A DNA stretch of 64,000 bases from Caenorhabditis remanei (taxonomy: Eukaryota > Nematoda > Chromadorea > Rhabditida > Rhabditidae), in assembly GCF_010183535.1 (NCBI RefSeq), contig NC_071330.1, positions 3,391,717 through 3,455,716 of the forward strand, in the 5' to 3' direction. The notes beneath the pieces are model-generated. The model searched no databases. It was not told the DNA's origin and worked only from the letters and a program-made list of their open reading frames with translations. Below are positions 46,301-56,519 of the stretch, piece by piece. A program made the translations under genes and the position numbers. Position 1 is the first letter of the stretch. Every line of letters begins with the position of its first letter.

Positions 46301-47236
46301 ATTGATATCGGACGATTCTGTGGAGAAACCTGAATCTACACTGACATTTTTTCGAATACACTGACCATTTTGTCATTGTATGTGTCATTGTACAGCTGCG
46401 AGGAGCTCCCCTCTTTTCTATTCTCTCCATGACCTCGGTTTTCTGTGCACAAATGGCGCAGTGGGAGAGGGCGGGGGTGATAATCGGTGTGGTGGGGGTT
46501 CGAAACCTTCTTATTCGTTTTTTTGTTGTTTTTTTTTGTATGAACTTTCTAAATGAATATGAAAGGAAATATTGTAAAAAGTTCGAACGAATACGGGGAA
46601 AATAGGATCAGTCGGTGTGTCTGTTTTGAATTCAAAAGCTGGTCGTTCTTCCATTTTCCTTCAAATCGAGCAATCTAATTTTTGAATGTAAAACTTGCTA
46701 ATCACCGCGCACGGGGCGATGCCCCGTCTTGCGGAGCCCGCCGGGAGGCGGGGGACGCTAGTCAATTGTTCGTAATATCGCGGAACTGTCTCGTATGTGA
46801 AAATAACAAATGTAATGTTGTTTAGTTTTGCAGATCTGAAAAGAACTGCAAACAACGTTTTCCGCTTCGAGACCATTTTGAACAATATAGACAACACTCC
46901 CTGGCAAGTATTCCTGAACCGATAATAACGACTGTTTTTTTTTTCAATTTTCGCTATTTATATGAAAACAACAGAACAGACTCTGATACACCTTCGAACA
47001 CTTACCACAACGCAATCCATCGAGAAAATAAAAAAATAAGAGTTATCTAAACACTCTTTTCTATGAGTATACAGTAATACTCTTAGTAAAGCCAAGTGTA
47101 GAATCAAAGCAGGGACTAGATAGATAACTTGGCATAAGTACTTAGAGAACTCTATCGTAGAATCATAACTTGTATCGCAATCTATGAAAAACGGCGCGTC
47201 GACTGATGCGGGTTTCAGAATATCTGGCGAATCCAT
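37325..47236 (-). CDS. SRG-type serpentine chemoreceptor, 350 aa
   Basis: Exons: 47236-47006, 38507-38289, 38239-38096, 37831-37476, 37427-37325, total 1,053 bases including TAA; all phases agree. The N-terminal exon has CDTSYDSTIEFSKYLCQVIY and the first membrane helix, typical of nematode SRG receptors. Exon 2 has FDRPIIYITSLCP and INRMTCVLSPLGY. Exon 3 has MWKCFTPFMVVIVVLSPF and a WNILISRPFA segment. Exon 4 has RLSERIKSIERTLC and IAFDILIL. About seven hydrophobic helices are present. SRG proteins are nematode-specific seven-transmembrane receptors, many of them in chemosensory neurons; ligand unknown. Intron 1 is about 8.5 kb because of the mobile-element array at 38910-46761. No frame break is visible, so the gene may work if that intron is removed. 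Confidence 0.9.
38910..40809 (+). mobile_element. Helitron-like unit A, first copy (1,900 bp)
   Basis: Begins TCCTCCCCCAACTCTTC after an A and ends CTAG before a T. Five bases before CTAG is the GC hairpin CCCGCC-GGGA-GGCGGG (40785-40800), and just upstream is a second hairpin GGGGC-GAA-GCCCC (40761-40773). A 5' TC, a 3' hairpin followed by CTRR, and insertion between A and T without target duplication are Helitron features. The body is AT-rich and has no Rep or helicase frame, so it would be non-autonomous. Confidence 0.7.
40810..42142 (+). mobile_element. Helitron-like unit B, first copy (1,333 bp)
   Basis: Begins TCCACCACCTTCTTTCCC and ends with the same hairpin and CTAG as unit A. The inner part is related to unit A (TTGATATGTTGGTCA, GAGCTGTGGAGAAAAC, ATTGTCGTAGAACCTTCAT) but diverged. 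It also holds ACGGCCGGTGGACTGCAG and a mirrored CCACCGGACT. Confidence 0.7.
42143..44042 (+). mobile_element. Helitron-like unit A, second copy
   Basis: Looks identical to 38910-40809 wherever I compared them (offset 3,233): the same six-frame open frames, homopolymer runs and end hairpins. Confidence 0.7.
44043..45375 (+). mobile_element. Helitron-like unit B, second copy
   Basis: Looks identical to 40810-42142 at offset 3,233. With the unit before it, it forms the second half of a perfect-looking 3,233-bp tandem repeat. Confidence 0.7.
45376..46761 (+). mobile_element. Helitron-like unit C (1,386 bp)
   Basis: Begins TCGGCCCCTCTTCTTAAATC and ends GCGGAGCCCGCCGGGAGGCG plus GGGGACGCTAG; the next base is T (TCAATTG). 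The body differs from A and B, but the ends and the second hairpin (GGGGC-GAT-GCCCC) match. It occurs once. The right host flank rejoined to the left host flank gives GCATA/TCAATTG, a clean A/T site. Confidence 0.65.
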
Positions 47237-47645
47237 GGCTTTGAATGAACAATTTTCGGTTTGAACCAAGGGAGAAAGAGGCAGGTGCAATTATTTAGAC
47301 ATGTTCAAAGAATAATTCATTATTATCACTGAAAATGGAGGAAACTTGTCATTATGCAAAGTATTACATTTGAAAATATTGAAAATGCTAAAGTAGAAAA
47401 AGCCCAAGTAAAGTCATTATACAAGCTCTCTAGAAACATTGAAAAACTTATTATACTGGGGAAAGAAACAAGTAAAGTATTTTTGTAGATTGGGGGTGGG
47501 AGATCAATTCGTTAAGAAGCAGAAGAAAAATTAGAGTTGTGATAAAGTTTGATGGACAGGTCACCAGTGGTCAACTCGTGTTTTTAAAGAAATAGAAAAA
47601 TAATAAAAGAAAATAAAAAAGGAAGACTGATTAGAAATGAGGCGT

Positions 47646-50600
47646 CTACATATGAACGGATGCACTGTAACGGACGTGGCTATTTGGAACGTGCCAGCGG
47701 GATGGGCGGTACTGAAAATGTGAGATTAAGGAAAATAATTTGAAGGGGTACTCTGAATCATCAGATAATTTTTTCTATCACATGGTAGCTGTTTTATGGG
47801 TTTTTGCAGACTTTGAAGTTTAATTATGAACCTACCCACGAAGAAAACGTACCATTTAATAATTTTTTTTTTCAATTCACGAAGGAAATTTCGTGAATTT
47901 TTTGCATTTTGATGTCATAAAAATGTATTATATCGCGTTCGTCAGTAGGTCAATTAGAAATTTAAGCCCCGCCCCAAACCAAGTGCCGGTTCACACTTTC
48001 TCGACATACCTAACACAGGGTGATATTTAGTCCATAAGAATTCAATTCAATTTTGCGGCAAACCAGAAGTCTAATGAATCGCGTTTTCATACCACTTGAC
48101 AGGTTGACAGGCGGCTAATTGAGCTGCCGCTCAGCCAAATCGCGTGTTTATAATGTGAACGAACGATAGGGAGTTTAACTTTGAAGTGAAGCTCACTTTT
48201 CTTCTATTTTTCTCGCTATTTTCGATTAAACTTCTCACAATAAATATCGAATTCATCAAAAAGAAAAAATACACATTTTCAGCACACACACAAAACATTC
48301 TTGGATACATTTTTTGAATTTCGCGCTAATTTTACTGGAGCGCAGATGCTTCATATGGTCTTTCTATGGCCATGTGAGACATCTCAACCTCGTTGTTCAG
48401 GCCCATGAACTTAATCAAACAAAAGTGTGTGTGTGTGTGTGTGTGTACTGTTTTGGGGCGGAGCCTACAATTAATTTAAGTAGGGATTTTCTTCAATTTG
48501 GCAATAACTACCGTCAAAACTGTATTTGAGGTGCATGCAACTCTATTGTTCAAAGGTCCGTCGGAGTGCAACTCTATTAGAGCGGCACTTCAAATTGAGG
48601 GGCATCTCAAATACAGTTTTTACGGTATCCTAAAAACATATGGCTTTTGTAAACATTGATCAATGATTTCACTTGTTCAAAACGCTGTCCTTGATAGAAT
48701 GATCCCAATCCCTAATGATCACATGACCTTGATAAAAATCTCCAAACCATCAACTCACCTTAATCAACAACTGTCCACTTGTTGTATGTGGATAATAATA
48801 AGCATATGCTAACCAGGCAACAAAGCATAACAACACCAAAACAATCATTGTCAACGTGGCAACTCCTCCCTTTGCTTCCTTCTCATCCTTCACTTTCTTC
48901 TTCCACTCATCAAGCATTGCTGACTTCGTTCCCTTATCCGATGTCTTCATCTTCTCAACGTCTACATTCGATTCACCATTGCTCTTATCATCCGGGAACA
49001 GTTGTGCCTTCACATAATCCTCATCGTCATATGTCTCATTTTCATCATCTGCATCACAATACAACGCCTTGCTTCGTTGATAGCAGTTTCCTTCAAACCA
49101 TTGTTGACGGCGACGATGAAGTCCAGATTCGTCAGTACAGAATGGTCCACCATGTGATTTCTTGGCGTGACACCAAAGACAGTTGAAGTGTGGAAGAGTG
49201 GCGTTGGTACAGGAATCGCAGGTGTCGAAGGAGATGCAAGCTGAAAATATTTTCAAATGAAAACAAAAAAATTGAATGATGACTCACTCGGAAGCGCTTT
49301 CAGAATGACAACTGTATTTGAGACAATTTTGTCAGCAGCCAACTCGATTCTATGGTACTCGTAGATGACACGTTTTGGAGCTGCTGATTGGTGCAAATTG
49401 TGTTTGAACATGTAGGCGTCAGAGATTCCAAGTTTGACGGGATGGTTGGCATCGGAGATGTTGGATATGTCATATGGAACATCCTTATAGATAAACACGA
49501 TATCTCCATTTTTGTGAAGAATGGTTTGGAAGGTGAATGCATCTGAAAATAAGCAAATTTAATCATTCTTATATATATTTCTAGACTAAATTCCCAAGTT
49601 CCACTCACTCTTCTCCTTATCCTCTTTCAATTGCACATTTCTCCACTCAACCACAAATGACTCTCCGTCATCAGCATACACGATATTCGAGTTCTAAATG
49701 TCTCATAATTGGTGTTGTATAATAATAAAACAATATAGATCTTACATTGAGATAAGTGTGGAAATTAGCCATCAGTGGCGCAATGTATTGTGTAGCTGCC
49801 AACCAATTATGAGTGTGATCTCCAATGTAGATAAATCCACCGGTGGCGATTGTGAGGTTTGCCATTTTGTGTCCGTAGAATGGGAATTTGAATTGGAGAC
49901 GGGCGCCCTGGAATTAATAAATATGTGTTGAAAATTGCAGATATTTTACAGGTTTGTGTAGTCTAGAGCAATAACTACAATTATTCATAGTTGCCCGAAG
50001 ACGTAATTCAAAAACAAAAAGTCTTAAACTAAGGATGAGTTTATAGATTCTTGTGTGAAGTAGTAGCGGTCATAGGTGAGTATACCTCCACTCTTTCATG
50101 TGTATCTCAGCTGAAACAAGTCCGTTTTGGATAAACTTTTTTTTCAAAGATAGCTGAAACATTCAGCAATAAGAAAATAAGTTTTTTTTAAAGTTAACAC
50201 TTTAAATTTTGTCGATAATCGATTTTTCCTGACCGTGATTTGAAAATTCGAAAAAAAACTTTTTATTTTTCTCTAGAAGTTGTTGAGTTTTTAATGTCAA
50301 AATGATGGAACATGTTCAAATAAACAGAAAATTATGTTGAATTGGTTTCTGAAACCCTAAGCATCGGGCTAGAGCTCCAGAAGTCAAAAGTGGCGCCTCG
50401 GGAAAACCATCATAACTCATCAAAAAATCATCCAAATTAGCCGAAACATGTACCAAAAGACGTTTTTAAGTTTTTCTACAGACCATCATCAAAAATTCAA
50501 CATTTTAGAAAAAATAATTTTTCAATTTTTTTTCATTCAAAAAATTTTTAATTCCAATTTTTCCTTGATTTTCGATGTTTTCTGGCTATAAAACAAACAA

Positions 50601-52652
50601 AAAACTCAAAAATGTATTTCATTATGCGTGATAAAGCACGTCACATGCACATTTTGAAAGGTATGTCCGTTTTATAGCCAGAAAATATCGAAAATCAAGG
50701 AAAAATTGGAATTAATTAAATCAAGGAAAAATTGGAATTACTTTTGTGCTACCTCGAATCAGGACTGCTAAAAATCAGAGCCACCAAATCGATATCTGAT
50801 TGAGCTCTGATCAATACTAGCTTTGGTTAGGGGTACCACCATTGTGTATCCTTTTTGCTAAGAGGCCTGAGAACTTATAAAATATCACGAGATTTCCATC
50901 TGACTTTTGTACTAGCGTGAGAAGTTTAGCAAGTTTTTTAGATGTGTTTTCTTGTTTTTTTAGACTTTCAGAAATGAATTTCAGACTTTGTATCCCCCAA
51001 GTATTTCTTCCCAAACGGACCACAGCTCGTCTATAACTCTGACTCAACAACGGATGACTTGTATTCCCAATTGTCTTTGGTTTCTTCATGAATTGCTCCA
51101 CATTGACCCAATACTTTTTGAGTTTCTCCACGTCTCCAACATATGTCTCCGCTTGGTAATAGTGATGGTCGACCTAGAAAAATGGGGGATGAGATGAAGA
51201 ACAAGTGTAAAATGATGAAGTGGGGAGCCATCCATATTGTTCATGCAGCATGCAGAAGACGAGAGAAGCTCATAAATCAAAAAGTGTGTCATGCAAGAAA
51301 CATGCGTTGGTAGAAAAAGAAGGAAAAAAACAATTTATTACAAAAAGGCAACAAGATTTAGAAATCATGCAAATCAGACAACTTCACGCTCTTCTCTCTT
51401 ACCGAATCCTGTTTCACTTCAACATCTGATGGTACTGTAGCAGTTGCCGGGTCGATTTCCTCCTCATCTTCCGCCGTCCACCTGTCATCTTGGGAAACAG
51501 GTTTTGGGATTGGTGCCGCACGAACTTTTCTGACTGGTGACAGTGGAACGAATTCCTCTTCTGTGTTTGGACCGGCTGTGGAGGGTTCGGAATATCGGAT
51601 TTGTTCAGGCACACGTTCTCGGGAGACTTCGATGTTTTGGGCTGGGAAATTGGAAGTTCTATACACACTTTTTAGAATATTGTTTTGTTTGGTTATCAAA
51701 GATACGTTTTTTATTGCTTCGATATATGTCGATTTCAGAAGTTTCGAAAATTCTAAACGTTTTTGAAGGAAATTTACCTAGTTATGACAAGTTTACCATT
51801 CCTGATAATATTATAAATGTTATAAAAATTAAATTGTATCTAAAGCTATATTCCTGCGATGATCCCTAGCTACAGTTTTTAACAAAAAGTCTTGTGACTT
51901 GGAAAATTTTCTACTAGCAAAAGTCTGGAAACAGTTTCAGGATGTTCGTGACTTCTGATCTCCCGGCATAATGAAATACAAAAAAAACTTTTGTGGAAGA
52001 GTTTTTTTCCGCGCGGACAACAAGTTTTCGTGTTTTTTCAATTTATATCAGACTTGCAACGGGTCGGGCCGGACCGGAGAAATTCTGATTTCGGCCCGGA
52101 AGTTCAGTACTGCAAAAAATTCAAATTATATTTTCGAAAAAAAATCTTATAGACGATTTTTTGCATGTTTTGAAGGTTTTTGAGGAATTTGCTAGAGAAA
52201 CATTGTGGAAAATTTTCAGAAAATTATTTTTTGAAAAAACATGTAGTAAAAAAAGTTCTAAAATTCAAATCCAAGCCGATCGGGCTGGCTGGCCGGCCCA
52301 GCGGGCCAACCCGGAATTTCGCAAGCCTGATTTCTATCGCAAAAAATGGAACAACCACAAGCATTTGTTCCAAAACGTGAGGAAACAAGGATTTGAGCAA
52401 AAATCTTGTCCGAGAGGAAAAACTCTTCCACCAAAGCTTCTTTAAAATTTTTTAAATTATCGGAATCTATCTGGAATAAAAATTACGACTTCAGTCATCT
52501 TTCAAGAAAAGTTCAACATAAAAGAGGGAACTCTTGGTATCGAGGGGTGCCTTTTTATTAAAGTACTTTTTTACAATAAGGTACAAGTACTCACCTTCTG
52601 TTATCCTCCACACCAGAAAAACTACCAGTAATGATATTGATGTACTCCTCAT
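47646..52652 (-). CDS. Plexin-domain-containing (PLXDC/TEM7-like) membrane protein, 498 aa
   Basis: Exons: 52652-52595, 51641-51403, 51173-51024, 49907-49746, 49693-49609, 49542-49288, 49240-48759, 47711-47646; 1,497 bases with consistent phases. Residues 1-19 are a signal peptide (SISLLVVFLVW). After a low-complexity acidic part come DHHYYQAETY and YWVNVEQF, then FKFPFYGH, TIATGGFIYIGD and ATQYIAPLMANF, which are strongly conserved in PLXDC1/2. DANHPVKLGISDAYM follows, and a PSI domain with paired cysteines (CDSCTN ... FNCLWCH ... C). Residues 442-466 form one membrane helix (TLTMIVLVLLCFVAWLAYAY). The tail ends with PSRW as in vertebrate relatives. Type I cell-surface protein; vertebrate PLXDC proteins act in vessel and nerve tissue, partly as receptors. 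The worm role is not inferable. Length is close to the family's. Confidence 0.93.
48428..48446. repeat. GT dinucleotide repeat
   Basis: About nine GT repeats in the last intron of the PLXDC gene. Nearby (48530-48630) is a repeat with CAACTCTATT and ACAGTTTTTACGGTA, a motif also present in zinc-module gene 3 intron 35379-35916. Confidence 0.8.
50545..50717. repeat. Inverted repeat in PLXDC intron 3
   Basis: Left arm TTAATTCCAATTTTTCCTTG through TTTTCTGGCTATAAAAC, and the reverse at 50668-50717, with a spacer of about 70 bases. A piece of the right end (ATCAAGGAAAAATTGGAATTA) is repeated directly after it, to about 50740. Confidence 0.75.
52051..52328. mobile_element. GGCCC-type inverted-repeat element in PLXDC intron 1
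   Basis: Starts GACTTGCAACGGGTCGGGCC and ends GGGCCAACCCGGAATTTCGC, with an AT-rich centre. Same family as 29992-30329. Confidence 0.6.
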
Positions 52653-52662
52653 ATCTGAAATA
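52653..52662 (-). promoter_or_regulatory. Likely trans-splice acceptor of the PLXDC gene
   Basis: TTTATTTCAG ends two bases before the ATG on the minus strand, with no donor paired to it upstream. This suggests spliced-leader addition almost at the start codon. Confidence 0.55.
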
Positions 52663-53631
52663 AAAAGTGTAAAAAATTGAGAGATCAAATGAAAATCAGA
52701 TTATACAAGTCAGAAGAAATGTTTGTGAAAGAAGACTTTTCAATGTGTTTTTTCAGTTTAGGTGATTAAATTCAGTCATGTGTCAAAAAGATTAATTCGC
52801 TTCGCTTGATTCGATGATTATGAATAACACATTTATCATGAGTAAGCAGAGAAGATGTTGAAGTTGAGGAAGTTCAATACCAATATTCTGATATGATTAT
52901 AAAACTTTTCGGGAGGGGGAGGGGGGTGAGAAAATCTAGATCATGTGCGCAGAAACTTTTTCTCACACTCTTTGGTCACGTCATTTTTTGTAGATTCGTA
53001 ATATCACAATACATATTCTCGAATCAGACTACACAATTTCTGCGCGCGGTAGCCAGGATACAGTAGTCACAGAGACAACGATTCGTAGCTCTTTTGCAAG
53101 AGAATGAAGATGTGAAGAAGAAAAAATGCATGGAGAAGAAGCAGACGGAAAAATAGAGAAAAGATGATAGGGACTAGTTGGTATGCCGGAAATTAGGAAG
53201 AGCATAGGGGGAAATTTTAATGAAAATGATGCAAATGCAGTTTTGCTTTTCTGACTGTCAATTTGGTTCGAGATAAGTCATAGCAATACTTTTTCAAATG
53301 TTTTACTACGAAGCTCCACTAACAGAGAAACATTTGTTATCGGTCAGCAAAAGCCTGCAGAACCTGATGGATTCAGAGATCAAATAATGAAAACCCCAGA
53401 TGAGTCTTTTCATACGATAGCAAAAAGTTTTTGCTTTTTCTACCTTATGAATAGGCTCATAACTTATGAGTCATCAGTTCGAACTACAAACTACGATAAG
53501 GCATTTTTTCACGGGTAAACCTATTTAAGATGTGCCATTATTACAATCAAGTTATCGTGATAATAGCGATCATCAGAAAATTTCTAGTTTCCATAAAATC
53601 GATTCTTGAAATTCGGGGCAACGGTTTAGAT

Positions 53632-53949
53632 CATACTTGCAAACCGGGCCGACGCGTAACTCACTTAAAACTGAGCTTTATGAGCTTAAAAATATACCAA
53701 AATATAGATCTCAGAGAGTTCTATGTCTGTGACCTACTTCGTTAACATGCCGCGGCCGAGAAAAAGTGTCAAAAACTCGAAAATAGCCCTTCTAGCCCGG
53801 CCCGCGGCACATTAACTAACATCCATCCGGTCCGTAGTCAGTCAGAGACATAGATCTGACCGAGATCTACATTTTCGTATATTTTTCAGCACATAAGATT
53901 AAGATTTAAGCGAGTTATGCGCCGGCCCGTTTTGGCTTGCAAGTGTATT
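53632..53949. mobile_element. GGCCC-type inverted-repeat element, intergenic
   Basis: Ends CATACTTGCAAACCGGGCCG and CGGCCCGTTTTGGCTTGCAA. Unlike other copies the arms extend about 150 bases inward (AACTCACTTAAAACTG against AGATTTAAGCGAGTTA; TAGATCTCAGAGAGTTCTATG against CATAGATCTGACCGAGATC) around a GC-rich centre at 53750-53810. Confidence 0.7.
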
Positions 53950-55973
53950 TTAGATGAAACGCACTGTTTAGAGACTCGTGTCGGGATGAGCAATCGCAAA
54001 AATGAGAGGCATTCAGTAGAGTAAAAGGTAACGGACCTCGGTTAAAACTGATGTTGACCCGAAAATTTTAAACAGGCTGCGTCTTACTTTGTCTGATAGT
54101 AACTTCAAATACCTATCAATGAAGTTTTACAGAGAACGTTGTTCAATAAATCTTATTGGGTAGTCAGGTTCCAGACCCAAAAAAATGTTCATCGAAATGT
54201 AAATTTCAGCAGAAATTGAATTACTATGTAAATCTACTTCCTACAACTACTTTTTTTTACAAACTCTAAGATCTTTGTGAAAGCAAAAGTAACAGAAAAG
54301 AGACGAACAAAACTATGAATAATTGATGGTGGGTTTTCTTCTCAAGCTTGTGTAGCGTAGACTTGTAAACAAAAAAAACTAATCGACAGGGGTCTTTATG
54401 AGACATCAAAAAGTCGAAGTGCGTTTGAAAAAGAAGAAAAAAGAAGTGGCGTCCCAAAAGGAGAGAAGAGTGCTCTTGGAGCTCAAGAAAGGATATAAAC
54501 GAGGGCGGGGGAAGGAAGATGAAGAAAAGAAAACGGACGGGGAGGGTAATTGGCTTGACACACACTAAAAGAGACACAGACTACTGGATTGGTACAAGAG
54601 AAGAAAAGAGTCGGAGTAGGGAGGGGTTCATGTTTCCCTCTTCTTGTCGGTGGTGGGACGGATAATTATTGGAAGGAGGGACCCCAATGATTTATTATTG
54701 AAAGTGTTGTGGTGGTGTGCTGGTTGGCTGGGAAGGGATACATCGTCACTTCGAGAGACACGAAAAAAATTGTACACTTTTTTGTGTCAAATGACTGATA
54801 TTTATTGATCTTGATGAGCGGTCGAGACGAAGTTTTTTGTTCGGTTCGGGTAAGAATGAGAGACAAACTTTGGTCAGTGTACGATAGGTGTACACTGACT
54901 ATTCTAGATGCCCTTGTGGGGTGATTTTGATAATTGGGTACGGGGAGAGAGAAGACGTCATGAAGATAGTCACGGTACCTGGAGTTAGGAACTGGAATGG
55001 AAAAATAACAGTGAAGAATTCTAAATTGAATTATGAATCCTTGAAATTGAGAATTTTTTTGTTGAACATCGGGGATAATTAGACAAACTCATACTTGTCA
55101 AGGCCCGGGTACTTGGGGCCAAATTTCAAATTTCAATTTTGAAAAAAACATTTTTGCGAAACAGTCAAATTTTCGACTATCCTTCAGAATTAGGAGAAAA
55201 TCAATTTTTCTCCAGAAAATGTTCTTCTTTTGCTATCAAAACTCTTGAATTTCTTAATTTTTACTTTCTGAAACTATATTTAATAAACCGGCGCTCTCGA
55301 ATGTCAGATGAGATGAAATAGACCGCGATGTCTCGAAGAATTTAATAAAAACTTTTCAAAAAATCAAAAAAATTTTTACTATAGTCATACACGTCGTAAC
55401 ACAAAAATAACCCCTTTAAGCCTGCTCCATTACCAAAATTCAAAAAATTGAAATGAGTACTCCATCTTCTTGGAGTATTCAATTAAATAGTCCAAAAAAT
55501 CGAAACGGGTTTTGATATTTACTTTAATCGTTTCGACGACAAGGTAGATTAGTAAAAATCGATAACAATCTCATTAGTACTTGTGATTTATTGACCTAAT
55601 GGCCTGCCATTACCTCTTTTTCTGTTTTTCGCCGAGATCTAGGTTTTTAGAAATTTAGAAATTGTTGATTCGAGAAAGTCAAACATTTTATAGATAAAAC
55701 AGTGTAATTGTCAAAATAATAGTATATTGTTCCTAATTATCCAGGTCCTTTGAGCAAGTAATTGCTCTTTTTGCTTCATAACTTGTAATTAGCCATAATA
55801 AGCTGGTCCACACAATTTCATGCACTTGTGTGTATAAAAGAAGAAACTTGAATGTTCAAAGAACTCATAAACTACAAAAAAAACTGATAAAAGTGCAAAA
55901 ACTGTCTATTTCTCGACCTGAACAAATAGAGGTTATTCGAATGGCCACTCGTCGAGAATCGCGCCTGCCATCT

Positions 55974-56015
55974 CACGAGTAATGCGCCAACCGGGCGGTT
56001 AGCGCATTACTCGTG
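55974..56015. other. Perfect 14-bp stem hairpin upstream of RRN3
   Basis: CACGAGTAATGCGC pairs with GCGCATTACTCGTG around a 14-base loop (AACCGGGCGG core). It lies about 500 bases before the RRN3 start, with no T-run after it. It may be a small RNA precursor, the end of a mobile element, or a structural site. Confidence 0.5.
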
Positions 56016-56519
56016 CCTCTGAAATAAACAGATTAACGTTTTCATGGTTTTATTTCTTTCCGAGCCGCAGAATTTGATTTAATTTGTGTAATTCGAGTAG
56101 AGAAAATTATTTGGAACATTTTGATATATAAAACGTCCAAAAATTCTCATAAATTGTCTCTCAAATTGATTTTTTCCCGTTTCGAAACTCTTTTGAACTT
56201 TGATTTTCTGAAAAACATGAAGAAAAATTTCGCAATTTTCAGCAACTTGGGATTTTGGCAATGACCGCATAAGCGCCAAGGAACCCCGCTTTCTTCGAAA
56301 TTCAATCTTCGACGGAAAGCGTCCTCGTTGTTGTGTACAGGTCTTGTTATTGTGAGTTTTGGTTACAAATCGATACTTTTTGTTTTCAAATCGAACAGAA
56401 CTGGTTTATTAATTGTGTCTTTCTTTCAGCATTTGTTGCATACTCTTGTTGAATTTTCTTGGTTTTCAATTCTCAATTTATAATAATCGTGTCTCGGAAG
56501 ACGTATCATCATTATCGCC

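Larger units (their letters stand above)
52663..56519. other. Divergent intergenic region between PLXDC and RRN3
   Basis: It contains the 53632-53949 element, one isolated GGCCC-type end at 55089-55120, a G-run near 52915, and the hairpin at 55974. Open frames such as 54266-54577 are AG-biased and lack support. Promoters of both flanking genes should lie here, but I cannot point to a motif. Confidence 0.4.

Noticed and set aside
46661..46897. Possible second SRG exon just after exon 1
   Set aside because: It runs into the mobile array. The exon at 38507-38289 fits exon 1 in phase and in family sequence, and this one does not.
48779..49186. 135-residue open frame on the plus strand
   Set aside because: It is exactly antisense to the PSI and membrane exon of the PLXDC gene.
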